A stretch of DNA of 64,000 nt from Nitrospirota bacterium (GTDB taxonomy: Bacteria > Nitrospirota > Nitrospiria > Nitrospirales > Nitrospiraceae): the NCBI GenBank assembly GCA_004296885.1, contig SCVN01000007.1:124001-188000 (forward strand), written 5' to 3'. Shown one piece after another: positions 15,253-24,095 of the stretch (the stretch's first letter is position 1; every line of letters begins with the position of its first letter). A model generated the notes under the pieces. That model was not told where the DNA came from. It saw only the letters and a list, made by a program, of their open reading frames with translations, and ran no database searches. Made by a program: the position numbers and the translations under genes.

Positions 15253-16493
15253 GCGCGGGCCTGTTCACTGACGCCCACGGGGTCCCATTCATGGTCGTCT
15301 TCGACCGCCTCGATGAGACGGCCGAAAATATCGGGCACCGCGGCGGTCACGCGACTCCAGTTCGAGATCATCGGCACGCCCAGCGGATCGTCGAGAAACG
15401 CCTCCGTGGCCAGCTTCATGCCTTTCAGAAACACCTCCACGGCGGCCCGTTCCTCGTGCCGGTCGAATTTCAGACAGTTGATGGCGGCGTCATTTTCATA
15501 CCGGCTGATGGCTTCCTGGGCGGCTTGCAGATAGGTGGCGCGAAGCGTCTTCAGCGTCCCGTCCGACAGCACCATGCCTTCGCTGGCCAGGTTCCGGAAC
15601 AGCGACTTGGTGATGTCGATGCACATCTTCAGCAGACCGGCGTCCGGGTCATCCCCCGACAGGGCCTGATGCTTGTGCTCGTAGGTGTCGGCAATATCGA
15701 CCTGGCAGATCCGGCGCAACGCGCAATTGCGGTACACCTCGGCCAACACGCCGACTTCCAGCCCCCAGTCACCGGGAATCCGATTGATCCAGGCGAGGTC
15801 TCGCACCATCGCAAACTCACCGGACAGCGGGTACCGGAAGCTGTCCAGAAAGGTCAACAGAGGCTGCGGGCCGACCAGCCGTTGCAGGCTGCGGAGGAGG
15901 GGCGTGATGTACAGGCGCGTCACCCGGCCGTGGAGGCGGTCCGTCACGCGGCTGTAGTAGCCCTTGCAAAATTCGTAGCCCATGTTCGGGTTCGCGATGG
16001 GGTAACACAACCGGGCCAGATATTCGCGTGAATAGCTGAGGATGTCGCAATCGTGCAGGACGATGGCCTTGCTCTGATGGCGGGCGAGGACGTACCCGAA
16101 CGCCGTCCAGCAACCCCGCCCCTTGCCCGGCAGCCCGACGTCGATAGCCTGCGAGGCCAGGAGCTTCAAGATACCTTGAATGCGCGGCCCGTCGTTCCAG
16201 ATCAATCGGACACGCTGCGGAAGGACCGAAAAGTAGTCTCTCGCGAAGCGGAATTCCAAGGCCGAGGCCTTGTCGAGCGAGATCACGATCTCGTTCAGGT
16301 AGCGGACGTCCTTCAATATCTCGACAATCCCCTTGAGCGCCGGACGCTCCAGCTCCGCATAGAGCGACGGCAGCACCAGCGCGACCGGGTTGGCCGTCGC
16401 GTGCCGTTGCAGTTCCGCTTCGAGCTGCTCCAGGTTCGGTTGTCCGAGACGGTGCAACACCGCCACGACGCCGTTCTGATGGAAGTCGGACAT
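15249..16493 (-). CDS. gpgS: Glucosyl-3-phosphoglycerate synthase-like glycosyltransferase
   Basis: Joins NDP-glucose to 3-phosphoglycerate, the first step of glucosylglycerate synthesis; 414 residues from ATG 16493, preceded by GAGG. The start MSDFHQNGVVAVLHRLG, the donor-site region LPGKGRGCWTAF, the metal motif VLHDCDILSYSREYL and DWGLEVGVLAEVYRN are typical of the GpgS (GT81) family. First gene of a two-gene operon; the cognate phosphatase candidate is at 12277. The reading frame continues upstream to 16628 but that part has no family resemblance. Confidence 0.85.
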   Translation of the reverse strand: MSDFHQNGVVAVLHRLGQPNLEQLEAELQRHATANPVALVLPSLYAELERPALKGIVEILKDVRYLNEIVISLDKASALEFRFARDYFSVLPQRVRLIWNDGPRIQGILKLLASQAIDVGLPGKGRGCWTAFGYVLARHQSKAIVLHDCDILSYSREYLARLCYPIANPNMGYEFCKGYYSRVTDRLHGRVTRLYITPLLRSLQRLVGPQPLLTFLDSFRYPLSGEFAMVRDLAWINRIPGDWGLEVGVLAEVYRNCALRRICQVDIADTYEHKHQALSGDDPDAGLLKMCIDITKSLFRNLASEGMVLSDGTLKTLRATYLQAAQEAISRYENDAAINCLKFDRHEERAAVEVFLKGMKLATEAFLDDPLGVPMISNWSRVTAAVPDIFGRLIEAVEDDHEWDPVGVSEQARA

Positions 16494-16694
16494 GGATACG
16501 CCTCGCCGTGTATGGATGCGATCACAGGCGACGGTATGGACGCGGCAGGCAGTTGGATTATTGTCCCCTATCGCGCGGTGTTGGTCAAGCCTCCCGCCAA
16601 CGGCATCCGCGCACCGCGCGGATGGCAACCGGGCCGCCCGTCATTCGACATCGGTTGCCTTGCACATCCGGCTTCAGTATGGTGTGGCCTGCAC

Positions 16695-17858
16695 ATGGAA
16701 CTTCAGAGTTTCCTCCTCAGCCTCATCATCGTCTACGCTTCGGCCCGCCTCCTGGGCGAGATGGCCGATCGGCTCGGACAGCCGGCCGTGTTGGGCGAGT
16801 TGCTCGCCGGCGTCCTGGTCGGCGGAAGTCTCCTGGGCTGGGTCGAAGCCACCGAACCTCTGACCCTGCTCGGCGACATCGGCGTCATGCTGCTGCTCTT
16901 CGAGATCGGGTTGGAGTCGGACCTGCAGTCGTTTCTGCGCGTCGGCAAAACCGCCGCGCTGGTGGCGACGATCGGCGTGGCCGCTCCGTTTACGTTGGGG
17001 TATTTGCTCGGGTTGGCGTTGCACCTGAGCCACTTGCAGGCGGTCTTCATCGGCGCGACCCTCACCGCGACCAGCATCGCCATCTCGGCCCGCACACTGT
17101 CCGAACTGGGCTGGCTGAAGACGGCCGAAGGGCAGATCATTCTGGGGGCGGCGGTCATCGACGACATTCTGGGCCTGATCGTCCTCTCGGTGGTGATCGG
17201 CCTGGCCACATCCGGCACCGTGTCCTGGCTGGCAGCCGGGTGGACGGCCGGGCTGGCCGTCTTCCTGCTCGCGTCGGCCATTCTGGTCGGCACCCGCTAT
17301 GCCCATCGGATCAGCCGACTGCTGAGCCTGATGAGGGCGCGCGGCAGCCTGATCGTGGCCGCCGTAACCTTCGCCCTGGCGCTGGGCTACCTGGCGGGAC
17401 TGCTCCACATCGCGCCGCTGCTTGGCGCCTTCGCGGCCGGGCTGGTGCTCGCCCGAACGGAGCATCAGGCGCACATCGAGGAGGCGATCAAGCCGGTGGC
17501 CAACGTCTTCGTGCCGATCTTTTTCGTCCTGGTCGGGATGGCCGTGGACCTGCGGCTCTTGAATCCGATGCAGCCAGAGAACTGGCCGGTCTTGCTTCTG
17601 GCCGGCGGGTTGCTTGTTGTTGCGGTGGCCGGAAAGCTCGCGTCCGGTTTAGGAGTCGCGGGGGTGAAGGCCGACCGATGGATGGTGGGGATCGGGATGT
17701 TGCCGCGCGGAGAAGTGGGGTTGATCTTTGCGGGAACCGGCCTGTCTCGGCAGATCATCGGAGAGGGCGAGTATGGGGCGATCCTGCTGGTCGTGGCGTG
17801 CACCACCTTCCTGGCCCCTGTCCTGCTCAAGTGGCGCTGCCGCCACGCAGGCGGTTAA
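16695..17858 (+). CDS. CPA2-family cation:proton antiporter (KefB/NapA-like)
   Basis: 387 residues, about twelve to thirteen membrane helices, no TrkA-N domain. The ion-binding motif AAVIDDILGLIVL (residues 153-165) carries the paired aspartates of electrogenic CPA2 exchangers; the partner region LPRGEVGLIFAG is present near 336. Start ATG 16695 matches the family N-terminus (QSFLLSLIIVYASARLLGE). A TATGGT -10-like box 12 bases upstream leaves almost no leader, so the mRNA could be nearly leaderless, or the box is irrelevant. Divergent from gpgS; K+/Na+ exchange next to an osmolyte operon fits osmotic adaptation. Confidence 0.9.
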   Translation: MELQSFLLSLIIVYASARLLGEMADRLGQPAVLGELLAGVLVGGSLLGWVEATEPLTLLGDIGVMLLLFEIGLESDLQSFLRVGKTAALVATIGVAAPFTLGYLLGLALHLSHLQAVFIGATLTATSIAISARTLSELGWLKTAEGQIILGAAVIDDILGLIVLSVVIGLATSGTVSWLAAGWTAGLAVFLLASAILVGTRYAHRISRLLSLMRARGSLIVAAVTFALALGYLAGLLHIAPLLGAFAAGLVLARTEHQAHIEEAIKPVANVFVPIFFVLVGMAVDLRLLNPMQPENWPVLLLAGGLLVVAVAGKLASGLGVAGVKADRWMVGIGMLPRGEVGLIFAGTGLSRQIIGEGEYGAILLVVACTTFLAPVLLKWRCRHAGG

Positions 17859-17907
17859 ACAGCCTGTTGGCCACTTCACCCTACATCACCCTGTCCCATG
17901 ACAGCCG

Positions 17908-19425
17908 TCACATCCGATTTCTCCATTGTCGCCCGTCGCGCGCGAGCAAGTCGGCGGCCTCGACCGGTCCCCAGCTCCCGGCCTGGTAGAGGGGAACTCC
18001 CTTGGGGGGCAGCCCCTGCCACACATTGAGGATCGGCTCCACGACTCCCCACCCGGTTTCCACGTTGTCGGCCCGCTGAAAGAGCGTGGCATCGCCGGCC
18101 AGACAATCGTGCAGCAGCGTCTCATAGCCGGTGCTGGGGGCATCGCCGAAATATTTGGCATACTGGAAATCCATGTCCACCATGCCGACCCGCACGGCGG
18201 GGCCTGGAATTTTGGCGTCGAAGCGCAGCGAGATCCCTTCGTCCGGCTGGATGCGGATGACGAGCAGATTCGGCGCCAGGTGCTCCGTCGGCGTCTGCCG
18301 GAACAGCATGAAGGGGGCCCGCTTGAACTGGATGATGATCTCGGTCGCGCGCGTGGGCAGACGCTTGCCGGTGCGCAGATAGAAGGGGACATCCGCCCAC
18401 CGCCAGCTGTCGATCAACAGTTTCATGGCCACGAAGGTTTCCGTGTCGGAGTCCGGCCTCACGTAGGGTTCCGTCCGGTAGGCCGCCACCGGCTGCCCCG
18501 CCACCGCCCCCTCCGTATACTGCCCGGCCACGACGGAGCGGAGCACATCGAGCGGCTCGAACGGGAGGATCGCCCGCAGGACCTTGGCCTTCTCATCCCG
18601 CACCGCATCCGCGTCGAAGGAGTTCGGCGGCTCCATCGCAATCAAGGACACCAGTTGCAGCAAATGGTTCGGCACCATGTCCCGCAGCGCCCCGGCCGCG
18701 TCGTAGTATCGCCCGCGGTGCTCCACTCCGACGGTTTCCGCCACCGTCACCTGCACATGGTCGATATACCGCCGGTTCCAGACCGGCTCGAAGATGCCGT
18801 TGGAAAACCGGAAGACCAGGATATTCTGGACCGTTTCCTTCCCCAGGTAATGGTCGATCCGATAGATCTGGTTTTCCTGCAGCACACGGGACAGCTCGTG
18901 GTTCAGCGCCTTCGCCGACGCCAGGTTCGAGCCGAACGGCTTTTCGATGATCACGCGCCGCCACGCGGCCTCCCGCTGGTCCGTCAGCCCGCGCATCCCC
19001 AGCTGACGGACGATCTCGGAGAAAAACTGCGGGGCCGTGGCCAGGTAAAACAGGAAGTTGCCGCCGGTCCGATGCCGCTCGTTCACTTCGTCCAGGAACT
19101 CATGCAGCCGCCGATAGGCCAGGGAATCGAGGAAGTCCCCCGTCACGTAGTAGACCCGCCGGATGAACTGCTCCCACACCAGCGGGTCCAGCGGACCGGC
19201 GATATGATCCTTGATCGTCCGGCCCAGCTTCTCCCGGAACTCCTCCGACGACATCGGCGTAATAGCCATCCCCACGAGGGCGAAGTCCTCCGGCAGATGG
19301 CGGCCGACCAGCAGGTTGTAGAGAGCGGGAATCAGTTTCCGCTGGGTCAGGTCGCCGTCAGCCCCGAACACCACAATGGTGCTGGGGTCCCGCAGCGTTC
19401 CCGTCTGGAAGGCCTGTGAATCCAT
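17908..19425 (-). CDS. zwf: Glucose-6-phosphate 1-dehydrogenase
   Basis: Oxidises glucose-6-phosphate to 6-phosphogluconolactone with NAD(P)+; 505 residues, normal length. Cofactor motif [19 protein letters not shown] (usual GASGDLT; Ala-Asp in place of Ala-Ser), substrate-binding signature [13 protein letters not shown] with catalytic histidine, and EKPFG. No pgl or 6-phosphogluconate gene follows; the downstream neighbour is convergent. May supply NADPH next to osmolyte genes that draw on the same hexose-phosphate pool. Confidence 0.96.
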   Translation of the reverse strand: MDSQAFQTGTLRDPSTIVVFGADGDLTQRKLIPALYNLLVGRHLPEDFALVGMAITPMSSEEFREKLGRTIKDHIAGPLDPLVWEQFIRRVYYVTGDFLDSLAYRRLHEFLDEVNERHRTGGNFLFYLATAPQFFSEIVRQLGMRGLTDQREAAWRRVIIEKPFGSNLASAKALNHELSRVLQENQIYRIDHYLGKETVQNILVFRFSNGIFEPVWNRRYIDHVQVTVAETVGVEHRGRYYDAAGALRDMVPNHLLQLVSLIAMEPPNSFDADAVRDEKAKVLRAILPFEPLDVLRSVVAGQYTEGAVAGQPVAAYRTEPYVRPDSDTETFVAMKLLIDSWRWADVPFYLRTGKRLPTRATEIIIQFKRAPFMLFRQTPTEHLAPNLLVIRIQPDEGISLRFDAKIPGPAVRVGMVDMDFQYAKYFGDAPSTGYETLLHDCLAGDATLFQRADNVETGWGVVEPILNVWQGLPPKGVPLYQAGSWGPVEAADLLARDGRQWRNRM

Positions 19426-19590
19426 CGTGCTCCGTTGTCATTCGGTTACCGTGCAGCGGACGGTCCAGGCAGAGCCCAGAACAAGTGCTGTCATTCTACA
19501 CCCGCTGGGGCCCTGCGAGGCAGCGCGCGCGAAGTGTACCGTCGGGGGCGAACATCGAGAAAGCCCCCGGAATTACCTCACGCCATCGGA

Positions 19591-20145
19591 TTACGCTTGG
19601 GGCGGCACCAGCTTGTGGCGGCCGATCGCGCCTTGCAGCGTTTCGCCTCCGACGGTCACGTAGAGTTCCCCGTGGCTATGGACGAGTTCGAACTTGGTAT
19701 TGCGATCCACCTTGGCGTCGAGCGCATCGAGAAAGTCGGGCGCGAGCCGCCACACTTCGATCTCCTCGACGTTGTAGATGGGCCTGGTTCGCGCCTCGCG
19801 CCACAAGTTTGAGAGTTCAACGTGGGTGAACAGGGCCACACGGACCGCGGCTTTGCTAGCCTTGTGCAAACGCTCGGCCGAAGGGGCCCCGATCTCGATC
19901 CAGGTGCGGATCGTCCCCGAATCGTCGCGAACGGCCAGGGGCGGCTCGTCGGTCGAGGCAATGCCCTCCTTGCTGAACCCAATCCCCTCCTCGTAACAGA
20001 GACAGTAGGCGATCGCCCTGGTGAGCAGATAGCGCATGCTCTCCGAGGGCTGGCGGGCCAGGCGCAAGTCTAGCGCCTCATAGACCCCGCGATCCACGTC
20101 GGACAGGGTCACCTGCCAATGATAGACGGTGGCCTTGATGGCCAT
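19591..20145 (-). CDS. yaeQ: YaeQ family protein
   Basis: 184 residues, full family length. The N-terminal MAIKATVYHWQVTLSDVDRG and the PD-(D/E)XK-like arrangement (ALDLRLARQPSES, IEIGAPSAERLHKASKAA) match the YaeQ family, a nuclease-fold group of uncertain activity linked in E. coli to RfaH suppression. Monocistronic. The conserved LRLARHPSE-like stretch is intact. Confidence 0.93.
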   Translation of the reverse strand: MAIKATVYHWQVTLSDVDRGVYEALDLRLARQPSESMRYLLTRAIAYCLCYEEGIGFSKEGIASTDEPPLAVRDDSGTIRTWIEIGAPSAERLHKASKAAVRVALFTHVELSNLWREARTRPIYNVEEIEVWRLAPDFLDALDAKVDRNTKFELVHSHGELYVTVGGETLQGAIGRHKLVPPQA

Positions 20146-20634
20146 GGGAGCATCCTCACATTACATTCCACCCTGCGCCGGCGACGGCCGCCGGTCAGAA
20201 GCACAACCGGCTCCCGCCCCCATGACGCTCACACACGCGACTCCAGCCTTCATCCAGGCGACAGAGTCGGATAGCGAGACAGGCTGATGGGAGTGGCGAA
20301 TCCGCGATAACGGCGGCGGCTTGCAGGAACCAAGGGGTTTAGGGTGGGAGGAGGCACGCACCTACGAGAGCAAGTAGGTACGGCGGAGATCTTGGTGGGA
20401 CTTTAGGCTTCCCAGTCGAAGCTGGGCTTGCACACCATCCTCAACGCTCGACCCCCTGATGAACCATATTCCCTCGGGGCGTTAATCTCCTCCCACACGA
20501 TCACCTTAGCTCTCCGACGCGGGTGAGTCAAGGGAGGCCGGGACGGCTGCGCCACGGAAATTGGCTGGATTGCCGGGATCGAGGGGGCTGGTCCGGACTG
20601 AGCCCAACCAGGCAAAGGCTGGTGGTCACTTTGC
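20146..20634. other. Gene-free stretch with possible gene remnant
   Basis: Between yaeQ and the dienelactone hydrolase. On the minus strand about 20403-20520 translates into a stretch (KVIVWEEINAPREYG) that looks more protein-like than random GC-rich shadow, but it has no start or upstream domain and runs into DLH coding sequence. ACCTAC/GTAGGT at about 20362-20382 forms a small hairpin. Possibly the tail of a decayed gene. Confidence 0.35.
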
Positions 20635-21420
20635 TTAGTGCTTGGTCTCAGTCGAAGTGGCCGCCGCGCGCCGATCGCCTTCTCCCAACCGACGTTTGAA
20701 CAGCTCCAGTGCCATGTCGTAACAAATCCGGGCTGCGGCCGGATCGTAGCGGGGGCCTTCGTCACGCAGGAACGCATGGGCGGCGTTGAACTCGTGCCAC
20801 TGGAAGTGTGCGCCCGCGTCACTCAGGGCCTTGTAGATGAGCGCCCGCCCCTCGCGGGGAATATGCGGGTCCTGCCTGCCCCAGATCATCAGCAGCTCGC
20901 CCGTGATCTCTCCGATCCGGTCCAGGCTGTCATCGTGCATGCCCTTGCCCAAACCGCGTTTGTGGATGTCGGTCGCATAGAAACAGGCGGAAGCCAGCAC
21001 ATCCGGCTGCATCGCGGCGCGAAAGGCCAGATGCCCCCCGATGCAAATCCCCATCACGCCCAGCCTGCCCGTGCAATGCGGGGAGGACTTCAGATAGTCC
21101 AGCGCCGCGCGCGCATCGCCGTCGTAGCTCGACAGTTCCTTAGTGGTCTTGTGTCGGTTGCCGCGCGCAGCGCCTGCCTCGTCATAGGCCAGCACAGTAC
21201 CGGCCGGCTCCAACTCGTGGTAAATCTCCGGCACCGCCACCACGAATCCGTGGCTTGCCAGCATCGCCGCGGCGCGCCGGATGGGCCCGGTCACCTGGAA
21301 GATCTCCGAGTAGAGGACCAGGCCCGGATAGCGCCCCTCGGCCACCGGCCGAAAGAGGTACGTGCGCATAGGCCCGGTCGGAGTGGGGATATCAGCCGAT
21401 TCCGTGTCGGTAATAATCAT
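20635..21420 (-). CDS. Dienelactone hydrolase family protein
   Basis: Alpha/beta hydrolase, cytoplasmic; 261 residues. Nucleophile elbow GICIGG with catalytic cysteine, acid region MIWGRQDPHIP, and histidine in FNAAHAFLRDEG together give the Cys-Asp-His triad of dienelactone hydrolases. No aromatic-degradation genes are nearby, so the physiological ester is unknown; many members are general carboxymethylenebutenolidase-like esterases. Confidence 0.9.
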   Translation of the reverse strand: MIITDTESADIPTPTGPMRTYLFRPVAEGRYPGLVLYSEIFQVTGPIRRAAAMLASHGFVVAVPEIYHELEPAGTVLAYDEAGAARGNRHKTTKELSSYDGDARAALDYLKSSPHCTGRLGVMGICIGGHLAFRAAMQPDVLASACFYATDIHKRGLGKGMHDDSLDRIGEITGELLMIWGRQDPHIPREGRALIYKALSDAGAHFQWHEFNAAHAFLRDEGPRYDPAAARICYDMALELFKRRLGEGDRRAAATSTETKH

Positions 21421-21536
21421 CTCGTTCTCCGAGGGAGTGGCAGGGAACTCGCCGCATAGGACAATAGACTATCTGTGAGTATAGCCACGCCCCTATGAAT
21501 TGTCACGGACGCGGCAGGCTGCCTAAGAAGTGCTGA

Positions 21537-21617
21537 ATGCTAAACGCTGAGTGATGAATGGTCGATCAAGAGGAGCCGATGGCTGATGGCAGGAGACGGA
21601 TAAGAGCTGATGGCCGA
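21537..21617. repeat. Degenerate GCTGA/GATGA repeat cluster
   Basis: Short near-repeats (GCTGAATGCTAAACGCTGAG, GATGGCTGATGGC, GAGCTGATGGCC, GAGCTGAC) sit downstream of the lipoprotein stop. They share words with the intergenic inverted-repeat family but without a clear opposite arm. Confidence 0.4.
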
Positions 21618-21627
21618 GAGCTGACAA

Positions 21628-21858
21628 CTACGGTGTATAGCTCGCGTCGATAGCCGAGGGTTGATACCGACTGGCTCCCGCTGCCGCGGCGGCTTTGTCA
21701 TGGCGCGCAGACATGGGCCGCGTGCATGGGGAATTCCCGCCCCTCGCACACCCATACTGCTGGAGGCTATCCATGTACTGCGTGCCGGCCTCGGCCGCAC
21801 AGCCGGCCAGCATGAAGCACAGTGCGACTGGCACCACCAGGCGTTGGATGGATTCCAT
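21628..21858 (-). CDS. Small lipoprotein
   Basis: 76 residues from ATG 21858, with GGAGGGAAGGAC just upstream. Type II signal peptide with lipobox LAGC (MESIQRLVVPVALCFMLAGC), so the mature protein is only about 57 residues, acylated on cysteine. Two further cysteines (QYGCARGGNSPC) could form a disulfide. No family recognised and no operon partner. Confidence 0.65.
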   Translation of the reverse strand: MESIQRLVVPVALCFMLAGCAAEAGTQYMDSLQQYGCARGGNSPCTRPMSARHDKAAAAAGASRYQPSAIDASYTP

Positions 21859-22393
21859 GTCCTTCCCTCCTCGATTGGAACGAGGCGGCCTGACTCGCCG
21901 CGACTTCCACTCGGAGGAAAGCAAGAAACCTACCAGGGACTCCTGCCGGTTCCTGCATATTGGTCAAGGGCTTATACAGACCTTGGCTGACTCGCCTGAC
22001 ACAACCGCAGCCCTTGTGGCAATTTTTGACCGGCAACGTCAATCTGGTGACCGGGGAAGGGAAGAGAAGAGCGTATGGCGTATGGCAGGAAACGAAAGGA
22101 CAGGAGCTGAGAGAGATGAGTTGATCGAACGTGCGGATCAAGCGAGGAAATTGAAAGAGATCACTGGAGGTGCTTCTCCGGCGGCATCAATTGCTAAAAA
22201 CCTTGAATAGCCGCCGGCTCAACCGAAGGTTGGTGTCTAGAACCGGAAATACTCTGGAGGGTTTTCTCCGTCGCGCTCAAGAAGAATAGCGCGTCGGTAC
22301 ACACCAAGCGAGGCGAAGAACCTAAGTTACTGAAGGGAAGGTACCACTCCGCCCGCAGTCGATCGAAGCGGGCGGCTCAAACGAAGTTTGGTA
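21859..22393. other. Gene-free stretch 3' of tRNA-Leu with paired hairpin repeats
   Basis: No credible protein-coding frame. Two related hairpins are present: CAACC-GAA-GGTTG (22220-22232) and CAAAC-GAA-GTTTG (22378-22390), both inside the shared context GGCTCAAnCGAAGnTTGGT. The second is preceded by a strong stem CCGCCCGC/GCGGGCGG (22349-22375). On the minus strand these follow the tRNA-Leu transcript. Confidence 0.5.
22349..22390 (-). terminator. Double hairpin just 3' of tRNA-Leu
   Basis: On the minus strand, four bases after the encoded CCA, CAAAC-TTC-GTTTG is followed by an 8-bp GC stem (22349-22356 with 22368-22375, 11-base loop). There is no U tract, so it may act in 3' processing or factor-dependent termination rather than as a classic terminator. 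Confidence 0.4.
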
Positions 22394-22477
22394 TGGTGCC
22401 GAAGGCGGGACTTGAACCCGCACGGGTTTCCCCACACGCCCCTCAAACGTGCGCGTCTGCCATTTCGCCACTTCGGC
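22394..22477 (-). tRNA. tRNA-Leu, anticodon GAG
   Basis: Acceptor GCCGAAG pairs with CTTCGGC; D arm GCG...CGC; anticodon stem CACGT/GCGTG with loop TTGAGGG, giving anticodon GAG (codons CUC/CUU). A long class II variable arm (TGGGGAAACCCG), T arm GCGGG-TTCAAGT-CCCGC, discriminator A and encoded CCA. The class II arm confirms the leucine type. Confidence 0.96.
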
Positions 22478-22485
22478 TCGGGCGC

Positions 22486-22514
22486 ATTATACCCAGACGC
22501 TTCCTAAATCTCCA
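22486..22514 (-). promoter_or_regulatory. tRNA-Leu promoter
   Basis: Minus strand -10 TATAAT (22486-22491) with TGGAGA (22509-22514) at 17-base spacing. The -10 lies eight bases from the mature tRNA 5' end. Confidence 0.6.
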
Positions 22515-22813
22515 CCTCCTCGCCTCCTCTTTTCTCCTTTCTCCTTCCAAGCAAGGGGCAGGCTGATACGAGCACTGTGTGCCGAAGCAGCATGGCTCCC
22601 CGCCTTGGATACCCCCTCCAGAAAGGGTGTGCCGGGATCGGAGCGAGTCCGCCGTAGGAGCGATCAGCCCGCCGCGGCCACGGAGGGAAGGCAAGCGGAA
22701 ACTGACCGAGTCCGCGAAGGAATTCCCGAAGGACTTCCGCCCTGCGTGGCAAGGCTGGCAGTTCCGAAGGCGTCGAAGCTCCGCACCCTGGCACACCCGC
22801 CCTCCTTAGTTGC
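22515..22813. other. Gene-free stretch upstream of the HAD-IB gene
   Basis: About 300 bases without a supported gene on either strand. A short segment (GTGTGCCGAAGCAGCATGG near 22579) superficially recalls the SRP RNA apical loop, but the conserved loop sequence is not there and no enclosing stem was found. Confidence 0.4.
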
Positions 22814-22843
22814 TTGTCAATCAACGGTCCGTATGGGTATGAT
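22814..22843 (+). promoter_or_regulatory. sigma70-type promoter for the HAD-IB gene
   Basis: TTGTCA at 22814-22819, 18-base spacer, TATGAT at 22838-22843 (five of six in each box). It rules out the upstream ATG at 22814 as the translation start. Confidence 0.6.
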
Positions 22844-22867
22844 CGCCTAAACGCGCACATCCATTGC

Positions 22868-23563
22868 ATGATTGCACCCGCATCGCCAGCGATTCCAACC
22901 CCGCGCCGAGACCGTCGCGTGGCCGCCTTTTTCGACGTGGACAACACGTTACTCCCCGGCTCCGCGATCGAGGTAGGCTTCTTCCGCTATCTCTGGCGCA
23001 AGGGACACGTGGGGTCGCGGGAGGCGAGCCGCAGCCTCTGGTATCTGCTGCAACATCTGCCGGCCCTGTCCTTGCACCCGTTACGCGAGCGGAAACTGTA
23101 TCTGGAAGGCAAGCGGCCGGCCGAGATCGAACCGCTGGCGGCGGAATTCGTACACTCTGAAGTATGCCCCCGCCTTTCCACTGCCAGCCTGGCGGCGCTG
23201 GAGCGGCATCGGGACTCAGGCCATCACCTGGTGTTGATCACCGGCTCGCTGGATTTCCTGATCGCCCCCCTGGCCGGCCATTTGAAGGTGGACTTGGCCC
23301 TGGCCGCGATTCCGGAGCGGCGCGACGGCCGCTACACCGGCTTGATCGTGCCGCCCTATCCTTATGGAGAGGGCAAGCGCCGGCTGGTCGAAACCTTCGC
23401 CAAGGAGGCGGGCATTGTCTTGCAAGACAGCTATGCCTATGGGGACAGTCCCGGCGACGCGGAGACGCTGCGGCTCGTCGGCCACCCGTTGGTGGTGAAC
23501 CCGATCCGAGGCATGGGACGGATCGCGCGGCGCGAAGGCTGGCGGATCGAGAGATGGGAGTAA
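22868..23563 (+). CDS. HAD-superfamily subfamily IB hydrolase (SerB-like)
   Basis: 231 residues from ATG 22868, downstream of a good promoter. Motif I FFDVDNTLLPGSA, motif II VLITGSLDFLIAPL, motif III lysine region GEGKRRLVETF, motif IV YGDSPGDAETL; the C1 cap helices lie between. These features match the HAD-IB (phosphoserine-phosphatase-like) family, whose members act on phosphomonoesters including phospholipid head groups. No serine-pathway neighbours, so SerB itself is not assigned. Confidence 0.85.
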   Translation: MIAPASPAIPTPRRDRRVAAFFDVDNTLLPGSAIEVGFFRYLWRKGHVGSREASRSLWYLLQHLPALSLHPLRERKLYLEGKRPAEIEPLAAEFVHSEVCPRLSTASLAALERHRDSGHHLVLITGSLDFLIAPLAGHLKVDLALAAIPERRDGRYTGLIVPPYPYGEGKRRLVETFAKEAGIVLQDSYAYGDSPGDAETLRLVGHPLVVNPIRGMGRIARREGWRIERWE

Positions 23564-23571
23564 CGCATTGT

Positions 23572-23646
23572 AAAGTTGGAAAGTCTGAAAGTCTTTCAAG
23601 TCCGGGTTTGCAACATTTCGACTTTCTGACTTTGCGACTTTCAAAC
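23572..23646. repeat. Intergenic inverted-repeat element (AAAGTCTGAAAGTC dialect)
   Basis: Left arm 23572-23602 built of AAAGT(C/T)TG units; right arm 23620-23646 (GACTTTCTGACTTTGCGACT) is its imperfect inverse. Sits immediately upstream of the queE-like remnant. Confidence 0.7.
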
Positions 23647-23650
23647 GATT

Positions 23651-23704
23651 ATGCGCATCACGGGAATCTTCCATGGCATCCGGAGCGAGTCGTCCTACGT
23701 CGGA
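23651..23704 (+). pseudogene. Duplicated fragment of the queE 5' end
   Basis: The first 50 bases of queE (24220-24269) are copied here with only a few substitutions (ATGCGCATCACGGGAATCTT versus ATGCGCATCACGGAAATCTT), encoding MRITGIFHGIRSESSYVGQE. The frame then leaves the queE match and stops at 23732 after 27 codons. This is a remnant of a tandem duplication or of a displaced queE start. Confidence 0.75.
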
Positions 23705-23717
23705 CAAGAGGTTTGGT

Positions 23718-24095
23718 GTGACGACGGTTCCTGAGTTCGAGGAGCACGAGGGGTATCTGTTCGTTCGGATTCCCCCCTGCGATTCCGTCGAGCAGATGTG
23801 CGCCAATGCGAAATGGATTGCGACGGAATGCCATGCCCGGGGGTTTTCCAAAGTCTTGCTCGACACCCTATTGATTACGAATCTGCCGCCCGCCGGCAAC
23901 TTGTATGAAGTCGGGGCCCGATGCGCCGACCTCCTGGTTGATCATCTCAAAGTCGCGGCAGTCGTGTGCGCGCAAGCCACCTCCTCGGACCGTTCCTTCG
24001 AGAACGTCCTGCGGAACCGGGGCATCAACTACCGGTGGTTTCTCGACGCAGAGCAAGCAAAACAGTGGCTCGTCAAGGACGACGTGCCAAAATAA
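23718..24095 (+). CDS. Hypothetical protein between queE remnant and queE
   Basis: 125 residues from GTG 23718, which has AAGAGG seven bases upstream. An ATG at 23673 would add 15 residues but lies inside the queE-like fragment in another frame, so its N-terminus would be accidental. The protein is an alpha/beta single domain (EHEGYLFVRIPPCDSVEQM, KVLLDTLLITNLP, LRNRGINYRWFLDAEQAKQWL) with a layout like STAS/SpoIIAA-type domains of one-domain bacterial proteins. Function unknown. Confidence 0.65.
   Translation: MTTVPEFEEHEGYLFVRIPPCDSVEQMCANAKWIATECHARGFSKVLLDTLLITNLPPAGNLYEVGARCADLLVDHLKVAAVVCAQATSSDRSFENVLRNRGINYRWFLDAEQAKQWLVKDDVPK

Noticed and set aside
13864-15534. 556-codon plus-strand open frame opposite the glycosyltransferases
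   Set aside because: Translation has no recognisable domain, and the minus strand has two coupled glycosyltransferases with DXD motifs.
20403-20822. 139-codon minus-strand frame overlapping the dienelactone hydrolase
   Set aside because: Only its last 35 codons look protein-like; most of it is in another frame of an intact enzyme gene. Noted as a possible remnant, not called as a gene.
22579-22640. Possible SRP RNA
   Set aside because: A GTGCCGAAGCAGC segment is loosely similar, but the conserved GGAAG-type apical loop and long helix are not found.
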